Below are positions 1 to 6,026 of a stretch of DNA of 6,567 nt, one piece after another. The DNA is from Actinomycetes bacterium (GTDB lineage: Bacteria > Actinomycetota > Thermoleophilia > RBG-16-64-13). The stretch is taken from the NCBI GenBank assembly GCA_021815245.1, contig JAKAHF010000139.1, positions 1 through 6,567 on the forward strand, written 5' to 3'. The position numbers and the translations under genes were made by a program. The notes under the pieces were generated by a model, which was not told the DNA's origin, searched no databases, and was given only the letters and a program-made list of their open reading frames with translations. The first letter of the stretch is position 1; every line of letters begins with the position of its first letter.

Positions 1-353
1 CCGTTGCCCGGGTCCCAGTCGCTGCCGGTGACGAACGAAAGGCCCTCCGCCCTGAAGGCGGGGAGCGCCGTCCCAGTGGTCGAGACGACCATGTAGGCGA
101 GAGCCAGGAGCACGAGCACCCCGCTCCCGCCGGCGAGCACGGCGAAAAGGGAGTCGGCCCAGCGAGGCTGCCGACGAACGAAGTCTCGGCCACCAGGACG
201 CATCGGGCGGCGCAAGGCTTTGTCCTCAGGAGCGGCAATAGCGCTGCTATTGCCGCTCCCTGCGTTCTTGCCTTGCGCGCGCCCGACGCGCCCTGGTGGC
301 GAAACGTCCTTCGTCGGCAGCCTGTTGCGGCCGGCTCCCTTCCGCTTCCACAT
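1..353 (-). CDS. pstC: Phosphate ABC transporter permease PstC, N-terminal part (runs off left edge)
   Basis: PstC is one of the two membrane subunits (with PstA) of the high-affinity PstSCAB phosphate importer. The minus strand reads a basic N-terminus, then RWADSLFAVL, a hydrophobic membrane segment (LAGGSGVLVLLALAYMVV) and the PstC-like stretch FVTGSDWDPGNG at the edge, where most of the gene is lost. It follows pstS on the same strand, as in standard pst operons. The start is uncertain. ATG at 353 gives 117 visible residues, lies 31 nt after the pstS stop and is followed by mostly G/C-ending codons, but has no clear ribosome site. TTG at 215 has GAGGA seven bases upstream. ATG at 203 (MRPGGRDF) has none. 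The segment between the first and last starts lies in a large quasi-palindrome and would encode a hydrophilic tail of about 50 residues. The family call is firm; the start is not. Confidence 0.85.
   Translation of the reverse strand, partial: MWKRKGAGRNRLPTKDVSPPGRVGRAQGKNAGSGNSSAIAAPEDKALRRPMRPGGRDFVRRQPRWADSLFAVLAGGSGVLVLLALAYMVVSTTGTALPAFRAEGLSFVTGSDWDPGN
147..341. repeat. Long quasi-palindrome (inverted repeat) covering the 5' end of pstC
   Basis: The left arm is 147-242, the loop is 243-245 (GCT) and the right arm is 246-341. The innermost 14 bp, GGAGCGGCAATAGC and its complement, pair perfectly. Next come a 10-by-10 nt unpaired bubble (219-228 against 260-269) and a perfect 9-bp block (210-218 against 270-278). 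Beyond these, about 63 nt per arm still match well, including a perfect 14-bp block (165-178 against 310-323) and 12 of 13 bp at the outer end. By hand count roughly three quarters of positions pair, and the arms have almost equal length. The left arm is the pstC 5' coding end, so the right arm resembles its inverted duplicate. In the pst transcript this would be a very long hairpin just after pstS. No T-tract follows, so it is not a simple terminator. Confidence 0.88.
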
Positions 354-384
354 ACCCGCGGACAGGGTATGAGTGCTGTCGTTG

Positions 385-1539
385 CTAGGATCCAATCAGG
401 GCCACCACTTCGAGCACCGCGCTCTTGAGATCGTCGGGCAGGGGCGCGTAGCCAAGTTCGGTCGCTATCGCGGTGCCCTCGTCGCTGAGCGCCCAGGCGA
501 GGAAGGCCTTGAGGGCCGCGGCCTTGCCGGCGTCGGGCATCTTGTCGTAGGCGAGGATGTAGGTGCTGGTCACGATGGGATATGCCTGAGGATTGGCGCT
601 GTTGCTCACCAGGGGCAGCAGGTTCATGTCGGCGGGTATCTGCAGACCTTCGGCTGCCGCCGAGGTGCTCTCCAGGCTGGGGGCGACGAAGCTGCCGGCC
701 TGGTTCTTGAGCTGGGCCATGGTCATGTTGTTCTGAGTCGCGTAGGCGAGTTCGACGTAGCCGATGGCTCCCTCGGTCTGCTTGATCACCGCGGCCACTC
801 CATCGTTGCCCTTGCCACCGATGCCACCGGCCCACTTGATCTCTTTGCCCTTGCCCGGACCGGCCGCCCAGTCTGCGTTCACCGCGGCCAGGTAGCTGGT
901 GAAGCCGTTGGTCGTGCCCGAGGAGTCGGAGCGGTGCGCCGTCTGGATGGGGGTGTTGGGGAGCTGAGCCTCGGGGTTGAGCGCCTTGATGGCGGGGTCG
1001 TCCCATGTGGTGATCTTCTCAAGGAAGATGGCGGCCACCGTGTCGGAGTCGAGATTGAGATCCTCGACGCCGGGGAGGTTGTAGGCGAGCACGATCGCGC
1101 CGAAGACGGTCGGCACGTGCAGGACCTTGGCTCCGGTTCGCGCGGCCTCGGCGGCCTGGATCTCCTCGTCTTTCATGAAGGCGTCGCTGGCGCCGAAGTC
1201 GACGGTCTGTCCGGTGAACTGCTGGATGCCGGCTCCGGAGCCGACGCCCTGGTAGTTGATCTTGACTTCGGGGTTGATCGACTGAAAGGCGCCGATCCAC
1301 TCGACGTAGACTGGTTCGGGGAAGGTGGCGCCGGCGCCGTTGAGGTCGGCGGCCAGGGTGCCACCGGTGGAGCCGGTCGAGGTCGTGGAGCCGGTCGTGC
1401 CGCTCGAATCGGTCGCCGCGGTGGTGCTCGTCTCGTCCGTGCCGCCGCAGGCTGTCACCGTCGCGCCGAGGAGGGCGGCTAGGGTCAGCGCCAAGGCCAG
1501 GACGGCTACCAGGCTCTTGCGCTTCTTGCGTGCGATCAT
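385..1539 (-). CDS. pstS: Phosphate-binding lipoprotein PstS
   Basis: PstS captures inorganic phosphate outside the membrane and delivers it to the PstC/PstA channel. The 384-residue product starts with a lipoprotein signal: basic MIARKKRK, a hydrophobic core, and lipobox VTAC with Cys31 as the lipidation site. A Ser/Thr/Gly-rich linker (about residues 33-61) tethers the binding domain. Family hallmarks follow: LNGAGATFPEPVYVEW, YQGVGSGAGIQQF, DFGASDAFM, the phosphate-loop RSDSSGTTNGF (about residue 203), GNDGVAAVIKQTEGAIGYVE and YPIVTSTYILAY near the C-terminus. The ATG is preceded by AGGAAG about six bases away, and the signal peptide fits only this start. Length is normal for an actinobacterial-type PstS. 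It is the first gene of the pst operon, divergent from the regulator gene, with a PHO-box-like array upstream. The function is secure. Confidence 0.97.
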   Translation of the reverse strand: MIARKKRKSLVAVLALALTLAALLGATVTACGGTDETSTTAATDSSGTTGSTTSTGSTGGTLAADLNGAGATFPEPVYVEWIGAFQSINPEVKINYQGVGSGAGIQQFTGQTVDFGASDAFMKDEEIQAAEAARTGAKVLHVPTVFGAIVLAYNLPGVEDLNLDSDTVAAIFLEKITTWDDPAIKALNPEAQLPNTPIQTAHRSDSSGTTNGFTSYLAAVNADWAAGPGKGKEIKWAGGIGGKGNDGVAAVIKQTEGAIGYVELAYATQNNMTMAQLKNQAGSFVAPSLESTSAAAEGLQIPADMNLLPLVSNSANPQAYPIVTSTYILAYDKMPDAGKAAALKAFLAWALSDEGTAIATELGYAPLPDDLKSAVLEVVALIGS

Positions 1540-1581
1540 CCCTGTCTTCCTTTCACGTTCTCTTTCGTCCCTTTCTTTCTA
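1540..1581 (-). promoter_or_regulatory. Purine-rich 5' leader and ribosome binding site of pstS
   Basis: Read on the minus strand, the roughly 40 bases before the pstS ATG are almost all A and G, with several GAAAG-type runs and a Shine-Dalgarno AGGAAG (1548-1553) about six bases from the start. Such a leader should be largely unstructured and favour strong translation, which suits an abundant binding protein. That effect is inferred, not shown. No convincing -10 box could be assigned between this leader and the 11-bp repeats. Confidence 0.5.
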
Positions 1582-1613
1582 CTGCCAGGCTAGCCACAAT
1601 GAAGACAAGTGGT

Positions 1614-1646
1614 GTTAACGTTGCGTTACGGCTTGGTTAATCGTTT
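1614..1646. promoter_or_regulatory. Probable PHO box: three tandem 11-bp repeats
   Basis: Three consecutive 11-bp units are visible on the plus strand: GTTAACGTTGC (1614-1624), GTTACGGCTTG (1625-1635) and GTTAATCGTTT (1636-1646), each beginning GTTA. On the minus strand they read as TTAACC, GTAACG and TTAACA cores separated by 5 bp. PhoB/PhoP regulators of the OmpR class bind head-to-tail 11-bp repeats, and Gram-positive PhoP boxes resemble TTAACA spaced by about 5 bp. The site lies in the divergent promoter between pstS and the regulator gene, about 75 bp from the pstS start and 33 bp from the regulator start. It is probably the operator for pstS and may autoregulate the regulator. Binding is inferred from spacing and context. 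Confidence 0.72.
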
Positions 1647-1678
1647 GAGCAGCCACGAAAGCCCCGGGGGAAAGCCCT

Positions 1679-2389
1679 ATGAAGCAGCCAGATACCTGGC
1701 GCATCTTGCTGGTCGAAGACGACGCCACCATCTCCGATCTGCTGGCCTACAACCTCAAGAGGGCCGGCTACGACGTGCTCCAGGAGCACAACGGCCGCGT
1801 CGGACTCGAGACGGCACTGAGTAGCGATATCGATCTTGTGTTGATGGATCTGATGCTCCCCGGGCTCGACGGCATAAGCGCAAGCAAGGAGATAGCTCGC
1901 AGAAAACCGGGTCTGCCCATCATCATGCTCACGGCCCGAAGCGAACGCGAAGCCATGCTCGAAGGCTTCGAATCGGGCGCCGACGACTACATAACCAAGC
2001 CCTTCGACCTTGATGTTCTGCTTGCTCGCATCCAGGCGCGGTTGCGTCGCGCGCGGCCCACCGCGGCGGCTCATGGCGAGACGGCCGAAGCGCCTGTGGC
2101 CACCGGCGACCTGCAACTCGATGCCGATCGACACGTCGCTCGCGCCACTCGGGGGGAGGTGGCGCTCAGCCCGAAAGAGTACGACCTTCTCGAACTCCTC
2201 CTGTCGCGGCCCGGTCGGCTGTTTCCGCGGGAGGAGATCATCGAGCGTGTGTGGCACCACTATCCCTCAGGCACGTCGCGCTATCTCGACGTACACGTTC
2301 GCCACGTCAGGGCGAAACTCGACGAGGTGGCCGCCGCGGTGACGGTCCATACGGTCCGGGGAGTCGGCTACCGCATCGGACCCCGGTGA
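1679..2389 (+). CDS. phoB: PhoB/PhoP-type response regulator (OmpR family)
   Basis: This 236-residue cytoplasmic transcription factor is phosphorylated by the sensor kinase encoded next and then binds PHO boxes. The receiver domain spans about residues 7-122, with the acidic pair Asp14/Asp15, the phosphoacceptor Asp57 in LVLMDLMLPGLDG, the switch residue Thr85 (IIMLTAR), Tyr104 and Lys107 (DDYITKPF). After a linker of about 15 residues, a winged-helix DNA-binding domain occupies about residues 135-235 (LSPKEYDLLELLLSRPG, LDVHVRHVRAKL, VRGVGYRI). Length is typical. The ATG at 1679 has GGGGGA about seven bases upstream, and the N-terminus fits the family. Its stop overlaps the kinase GTG start, implying translational coupling. 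Position beside pstS and a PHO-box-like array support a phosphate role. In Gram-positive naming this would be PhoP. The OmpR family is certain; the phosphate assignment is strong. Confidence 0.93.
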   Translation: MKQPDTWRILLVEDDATISDLLAYNLKRAGYDVLQEHNGRVGLETALSSDIDLVLMDLMLPGLDGISASKEIARRKPGLPIIMLTARSEREAMLEGFESGADDYITKPFDLDVLLARIQARLRRARPTAAAHGETAEAPVATGDLQLDADRHVARATRGEVALSPKEYDLLELLLSRPGRLFPREEIIERVWHHYPSGTSRYLDVHVRHVRAKLDEVAAAVTVHTVRGVGYRIGPR

Positions 2390-4212
2390 ACGCACGCTGG
2401 CCCATGACCCGCCTGCGCTGGCGCCTGCCGATCGTCGTGGCCCTGGCAAGCCTCGTCTTTGCCGGTATCGTCGCCTTGGTCGCGGCGCTCATGCTGCGCG
2501 GCGTGTTCCTCGAACGGCTTGAAGACGACATGTCTCTGCGGGCCCACGAGTTCGCGGCGGCTCTCGAGCGCCCTGAATCGGCGGTCGACGATCTGCAGAA
2601 ACTCACCGTCTCGATGGGCAAGGCGGCCGATGCCCGCTTCACGGTTATCGACCGTCAGGGTCGGGTGCTCGCCGATTCTGAGGTCGATCCCACCACCCTC
2701 GACAATCACCGCGGCCGGCCGGAGGTCGCCCAAGCCTTGGGCGGAAGTGAAGGCCGGGCGAGGCGCCAGTCGGCGACCCTTGGCAAGGAAGAGGTGTATG
2801 TCGCCATCCCGCTGCCGGCTGGGGGAGCCGCATGGTCGGAGGGCGTACTCCGCATCGCCGAGCCCGCCGGCCGGGTGGACGCGACGGTCGCCGCCTCATG
2901 GCGCATACCTCTGATCGTGTGGGCCGTGCTACTGCTGCCCATGCTGGCGGTGGCCTATCTGCTCAGCCGGTCGCTAACGAATCCCCTCGAGCGGCTGCGG
3001 CACATGACCGCGGCGGTAGCAGCCGGGGATTTCGCGCACCGCACAAGCGTCCACCGCAAAGACGAGCTGGGCGAGTTGGCCACGTCGCTCAACAGTATGG
3101 CCGGCCAGCTCGAAACCCGGGAGGCCGAACTCAACGCCGAACTGGAGCGCTCGGGCGAGGTGCTGACGGCCATGAGCGAGGGCGTTCTTCTTGTCGGGGC
3201 CGACGGCACCCTTCTCCGCAGCAACCCCGCGGCCGATCGGATACTGGGGGCGCAGCTGTCGACCATGTACGGCAGGCCCATCCTGGTTGCGGCCAGGTCG
3301 TTCCCCGCCCAACCGCTCATGCAGAGGGCGGCTAGTGGCGGCAGAGCCTTCACCGATCTTCTGGAACTCGCGAATGGCCGATCACTCGCCGTGGAAGTCG
3401 TCCCCCTGCGGGTCGGCCACGGCTCATCCCAGGGAGCCACGCTCTTCGTCATACGCGACGAGACCGCCCGCCAGGCCACAGAGCGCATGCGCCGGGATTT
3501 CGTGACCAACGTCTCGCATGAGTTGAAGACCCCGCTGGCGGGGTTGTCGTTGCTGGCCCAGACTCTCGGCGGCGCCATAGACGACGATCCGAAGCAGGCT
3601 CAGAAGTTCGTGCTGCAACTGTCATCGGAGATCGGCAGGCTGACTCAGCTCACCAACGACCTTCTAACGCTGTCGCGATTGGAGGAAAACGAACAGATGC
3701 CGGGCTCCACGGTCAGCTCGGTCGACCTCGGGCGGCTGGCCGCTGAAGTGGCGTCAGAAGTCGAACCCATGGCGCAGACAAAACGGCACGAGCTTCGTCT
3801 TGACGCCGCACCGGGTATCGAGGTCAGGGGCGACGAGGTGGCCCTTCGCACTCTGGTGCGCAATCTGATCGACAACGCCATCCGCTATACCGACGCGGGG
3901 GGGCATCTGGCACTGCGGGTCGGCAAGGAGAAGAGCGCGGCTGGCGTCTCGTGGGCGGTGCTGCAGGTCGAAGATGACGGCGCCGGCATAGCGCAGGCCG
4001 AGCAACAACGTGTCTTTGAGCGGTTCTACCGGGTCGACAAGGCCCGTTCGCGCGAGACGGGCGGCACCGGACTTGGTCTGAGCATCGTGCGCCACGTCGC
4101 CCAGCGGCACGGAGGCCGGGTCGAGGTGCAGAGCACGCTCGGTGTTGGCTCGACCTTCACCGTCCGGCTACCTCTTCAGGCCGGAGACGGCGCAGCCTCG
4201 ACCAGCTCGTGA
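2386..4212 (+). CDS. phoR: PhoR-type phosphate sensor histidine kinase
   Basis: This membrane histidine kinase phosphorylates, and probably dephosphorylates, the preceding regulator according to phosphate supply. With a GTG start at 2386 it has 608 residues. Order: TM1 (about 14-37); an extracytoplasmic sensor (38-173) with the PhoR-like RFTVIDRQGRVLADSE (from 84) and DNHRGRPEV (106 on); TM2 (about 174-196); a HAMP linker (to about 250); a PAS domain beginning near 255 (SEGVLLVGADGTLLRSNPAA); and HisKA with phosphoacceptor His378 in FVTNVSHELKTPLAG. The ATPase domain has an N box (Asn493, Asn497), DDGAGI (530 on), RVFERFYRVDKARS and GGTGLGL (559-565). All catalytic motifs look intact. The GTG shares GTGA with the regulator stop, indicating coupling. 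ATG at 2404 is an alternative start. Neither start has a strong ribosome site. An ATG at 2251 lies deep inside the regulator gene and is rejected. Confidence 0.93.
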   Translation: MNARWPMTRLRWRLPIVVALASLVFAGIVALVAALMLRGVFLERLEDDMSLRAHEFAAALERPESAVDDLQKLTVSMGKAADARFTVIDRQGRVLADSEVDPTTLDNHRGRPEVAQALGGSEGRARRQSATLGKEEVYVAIPLPAGGAAWSEGVLRIAEPAGRVDATVAASWRIPLIVWAVLLLPMLAVAYLLSRSLTNPLERLRHMTAAVAAGDFAHRTSVHRKDELGELATSLNSMAGQLETREAELNAELERSGEVLTAMSEGVLLVGADGTLLRSNPAADRILGAQLSTMYGRPILVAARSFPAQPLMQRAASGGRAFTDLLELANGRSLAVEVVPLRVGHGSSQGATLFVIRDETARQATERMRRDFVTNVSHELKTPLAGLSLLAQTLGGAIDDDPKQAQKFVLQLSSEIGRLTQLTNDLLTLSRLEENEQMPGSTVSSVDLGRLAAEVASEVEPMAQTKRHELRLDAAPGIEVRGDEVALRTLVRNLIDNAIRYTDAGGHLALRVGKEKSAAGVSWAVLQVEDDGAGIAQAEQQRVFERFYRVDKARSRETGGTGLGLSIVRHVAQRHGGRVEVQSTLGVGSTFTVRLPLQAGDGAASTSS

Positions 4213-4239
4213 CCCGGTGGCTCCAAACGAGGCCGGTTC

Positions 4240-4488
4240 TCAGGCCGCGACCAACACGGTCTGAAGTCGTGACATCGAGGGCGCGGCCTCTTCCTCGGCG
4301 CCCACACCGGCGCCGCAGCGCGAGCAGACCAGCTCGGGCGCGTGGCCGGATGCGGTAGCTTTGTTCGACTGGGACGTTCTCAGCGGAGCGCCACAGCAAA
4401 AGCACGGCGAGCCAGGGCGAAGAAGCTCCAGCCACGTGGCGAGGGTCTGCGTCCGCTTTGCGGTGGGAGTCTGAACTGCCTGCCTCAC
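4240..4488 (-). CDS. Small zinc-ribbon protein of unknown function
   Basis: This 82-residue protein has two CxxCG knuckles, Cys29/Cys32 (PCFCCGAPL) and Cys55/Cys58 (LVCSRCGAGV), about 22 residues apart. That is the layout of a structural zinc ribbon. Cys31 is an extra thiol. There is no signal peptide or membrane segment, so it should be cytoplasmic. The N-terminal 28 residues are basic and Thr-rich, and the tail is acidic then hydrophobic. I do not recognise a specific family. Single zinc ribbons can bind nucleic acid or partner proteins, or be purely structural. The GTG at 4488 is chosen because GGAGGAGG lies five bases upstream. A GTG at 4515 would add nine residues but has a poorly placed ribosome site and a stop codon two codons before it. 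The gene converges on the kinase gene with 27 bp between stops. Confidence 0.68.
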   Translation of the reverse strand: MRQAVQTPTAKRTQTLATWLELLRPGSPCFCCGAPLRTSQSNKATASGHAPELVCSRCGAGVGAEEEAAPSMSRLQTVLVAA

Positions 4489-4493
4489 GAAGA

Positions 4494-4501
4494 CCTCCTC
4501 C
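4494..4501 (-). promoter_or_regulatory. Strong ribosome binding site deciding the zinc-ribbon start
   Basis: The minus strand reads GGAGGAGG, then TCTTC, then GTG at 4488. This close match to the anti-Shine-Dalgarno at ideal spacing favours GTG 4488 over the upstream GTG at 4515. Confidence 0.65.
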
Positions 4502-4601
4502 AGGTCGGTGATCACTGGCTAGGACTCTACTCCTATGGTCGGACAGACGAGCCAAGGGGAGCGTGAAGTTCCTGCGGGCGGGCTCGGCGGGGTCAGACGA
4601 C

Positions 4602-4627
4602 GGGCCGCGGCTCGAAGCCGGCGGCCC
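4602..4627 (-). terminator. GC-rich hairpin after the hypothetical gene, possible terminator
   Basis: GGGCCGCGGCT (4602-4612), loop CGA, then AGCC, a bulged G and GCGGCCC (4616-4627) form an 11-bp stem with one bulge. It lies about 52 nt past the stop of the 178-residue gene at 4679 and before the zinc-ribbon gene on the same strand. No U-tract follows in either direction, so it may instead be an intercistronic or 3'-protecting hairpin. The rest of the 4489-4678 gap shows nothing further that I recognise: no tRNA and no convincing promoter. Confidence 0.4.
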
Positions 4628-4678
4628 CTGGAAGGGTGGCGCCGCCGGGGCGCGGTGGGTTCGCGCTTGCCGTTGCCG

Positions 4679-5215
4679 TTAGATGTGCCGCGAGTCGTAG
4701 GCCCAGTGCAGCAGGGCCTGTCTCTGGCGGGGCCGGCAGGTGAAGTCGCCCTGCATGCAGTTCTTGCGCACCTGGGCCACGTGACGCTTGATCGCTTTCC
4801 AGCGGCCGATCTGCCAGGAGTCCTCCTCGGGAATGCGGCGGCCCCTGTAGTAGCGGCAGTACCATTGGAACCACCCGCGCGGATCGTCTTCGTGGATCCA
4901 CCCGCGTCTCCTCCACTCGGCGAGCGGCAGCGACGCGTCGACCCCGAAGAAGTTCAGCGACGGGTCCTTGCCCTCCGGCGAGAGCTTGGCATGCTCATAC
5001 CAACCGGGGAATTCATCACGGCAGTCGGTCATGTACTTGCCGCCGAAAACCCCCAGTTCGAGCATCTCGCGGGGGGTGAGCTCGGGCTCGAACCCCTCAG
5101 CGAATTCGTGACCCTCCGGAGCGGTCAGCACGTAGCGGTAGCCGCTCTGCATCAGGTCGGCGACGACTACTTCACGGGGACGCACATCGGCATCGGTCTC
5201 GAGCGACCGCGGCAT
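4679..5215 (-). CDS. Trp-rich conserved protein of unknown function
   Basis: This 178-residue protein has no signal peptide or membrane segment and is probably cytoplasmic. It has eight tryptophans and dense aromatic and charged blocks that look strongly constrained: FGGKYMTDCRDEFPGWYEHAKLS (57-79), DPSLNFFGVDASLPLAEW (84-101), GWIHEDDPRGWFQWYCRYY (105-123), RRIPEEDSWQIGRWKAIKRH (126-145) and CRPRQRQALLHWAYDSR (160-176). Cys120, Cys153 and Cys160 do not form an obvious metal site. From memory, similar unnamed proteins occur in bacteria and also in fungi, but no function or named domain comes to mind. The ATG at 5215 is chosen because GGGAGGA lies just upstream. An ATG at 5293 would overlap the neighbouring gene and add 26 residues unlike the rest. 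It follows the DUF1295 gene by 22 nt, so the two are probably co-transcribed. Confidence 0.85.
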   Translation of the reverse strand: MPRSLETDADVRPREVVVADLMQSGYRYVLTAPEGHEFAEGFEPELTPREMLELGVFGGKYMTDCRDEFPGWYEHAKLSPEGKDPSLNFFGVDASLPLAEWRRRGWIHEDDPRGWFQWYCRYYRGRRIPEEDSWQIGRWKAIKRHVAQVRKNCMQGDFTCRPRQRQALLHWAYDSRHI

Positions 5216-5218
5216 CTC

Positions 5219-5225
5219 TCCTCCC
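5219..5225 (-). promoter_or_regulatory. Ribosome binding site for the Trp-rich protein
   Basis: GGGAGGA lies three bases before the ATG at 5215 (minus strand), inside the 22-nt gap after the DUF1295 gene. It supports the short start over the overlapping one at 5293. Confidence 0.7.
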
Positions 5226-5237
5226 TTCGACCCGATG

Positions 5238-6026
5238 CTAGCCGGCTTTGCGTTTGGGAGGCCATGGCACGAACGCACTCGTGCGGGCCACATACTCGGC
5301 GTACCCGGGCTTGGAATCCTTGAGCGACTTCTCGAGCAGGGTCACGCCCGAGACACGGAGCAAGAGCAGGGTGATGAGCACCGGGCCGTACACCGCCCAG
5401 TAGGAATGGGCCGCGGCGGCGACCAGCCAGATGCCCCACCACAGCACGGCTTCGCCGAAGTAGTTGGGATGGCGTGTGTAACGCCACGCTCCCCGTTGCA
5501 TGACTCTGCCCCGGTTGCCGGGATCGCGCTTGAAGAGGGCGAGCTGTGTGTCGCCGATGACCTCCCAAGCGAGGCCGAAGAGCCAGACGCCGAGGCCCAC
5601 GAAGTCAAGTGCCGTGAGACCCTCGCCGCGTTGCGTTGCCATCGCTCCGGCAAGCGGAGCGGCCACGAGCCAGAGCAGCACGGCCTGCAGCAGGAAGACC
5701 TGCAGGTAGCTGTACCACCAGAACGTCCCGGGCCGTTTGTTGCGCATGGCTGTATAGCGCGGATCTTCACCCCGGCCACGGTTTCTCCAGAGCAGGTAGC
5801 CGCTGAGACGGAGTCCCCATACGCAGACCATGGTGAGCACGAGCACCTTGCGCGCAGAGTCGCCGTCGAGCAGCAACAAATAGCTCACGGCGGCGACGAT
5901 GAAGCCCGCGCCCCAGAGCGGATCGACCACGCTCGCGTCGTGGCGCACCAGGCTGAGCACCCATCCCATGGTCATGTAGACCACGAGCACTCCCAGTGTG
6001 ATGGCAAGGGCGGTCCAGATGTTCAT
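5238..6026 (-). CDS. DUF1295-family integral membrane protein (steroid reductase / ICMT-like fold)
   Basis: This 262-residue multi-pass membrane protein has about six or seven hydrophobic segments, the first at residues 4-24. Features of the DUF1295 group within the steroid 5-alpha-reductase / isoprenylcysteine methyltransferase-like superfamily are VDPLWGAGF near the N-terminus, [36 protein letters not shown], and the C-terminal signature [21 protein letters not shown] (Arg185, His186, Pro187, Asn188, Tyr189, Glu192). The C-terminus has a conserved-looking [26 protein letters not shown]. Members are often annotated as putative reductases or methyltransferases acting on lipids, but most are uncharacterised and the substrate here is unknown. 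The ATG at 6026 is preceded by GGAGGT four bases away and shares ATGA with the stop of the DegV-like gene. An ATG at 6179 would overlap that gene by about 157 nt and is rejected. Confidence 0.88.
   Translation of the reverse strand: MNIWTALAITLGVLVVYMTMGWVLSLVRHDASVVDPLWGAGFIVAAVSYLLLLDGDSARKVLVLTMVCVWGLRLSGYLLWRNRGRGEDPRYTAMRNKRPGTFWWYSYLQVFLLQAVLLWLVAAPLAGAMATQRGEGLTALDFVGLGVWLFGLAWEVIGDTQLALFKRDPGNRGRVMQRGAWRYTRHPNYFGEAVLWWGIWLVAAAAHSYWAVYGPVLITLLLLRVSGVTLLEKSLKDSKPGYAEYVARTSAFVPWPPKRKAG

Noticed and set aside
147..341. Invertible promoter or phase-variation switch
   Set aside because: The arms are separated by only 3 nt, so there is no segment to invert, and no recombinase gene is nearby.
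147..341. Intrinsic terminator after pstS
   Set aside because: No T-tract follows on the minus strand, and the hairpin runs into pstC coding sequence.
373..1482. Long plus-strand open frame (369 codons) opposite pstS
   Set aside because: It is antisense to an unmistakable pstS, and its Gly/Val/Arg-rich product has no family motifs. It is a typical shadow of GC-rich third positions.
2251..2385. Upstream ATG as the start of the sensor kinase
   Set aside because: It would overlap the regulator by more than 130 nt, and the added residues are an out-of-frame reading of its DNA-binding domain. The GTG overlapping the regulator stop fits better.
4640..4680. Possible tRNA T-arm (GGGTTCGCGC) in the gap
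   Set aside because: No matching acceptor, D-arm or anticodon arm could be assembled around it.
4535..5323. Plus-strand open frame opposite the Trp-rich protein
   Set aside because: It has no ribosome site or domain, and the minus-strand gene has both a good ribosome site and constrained-looking motifs.
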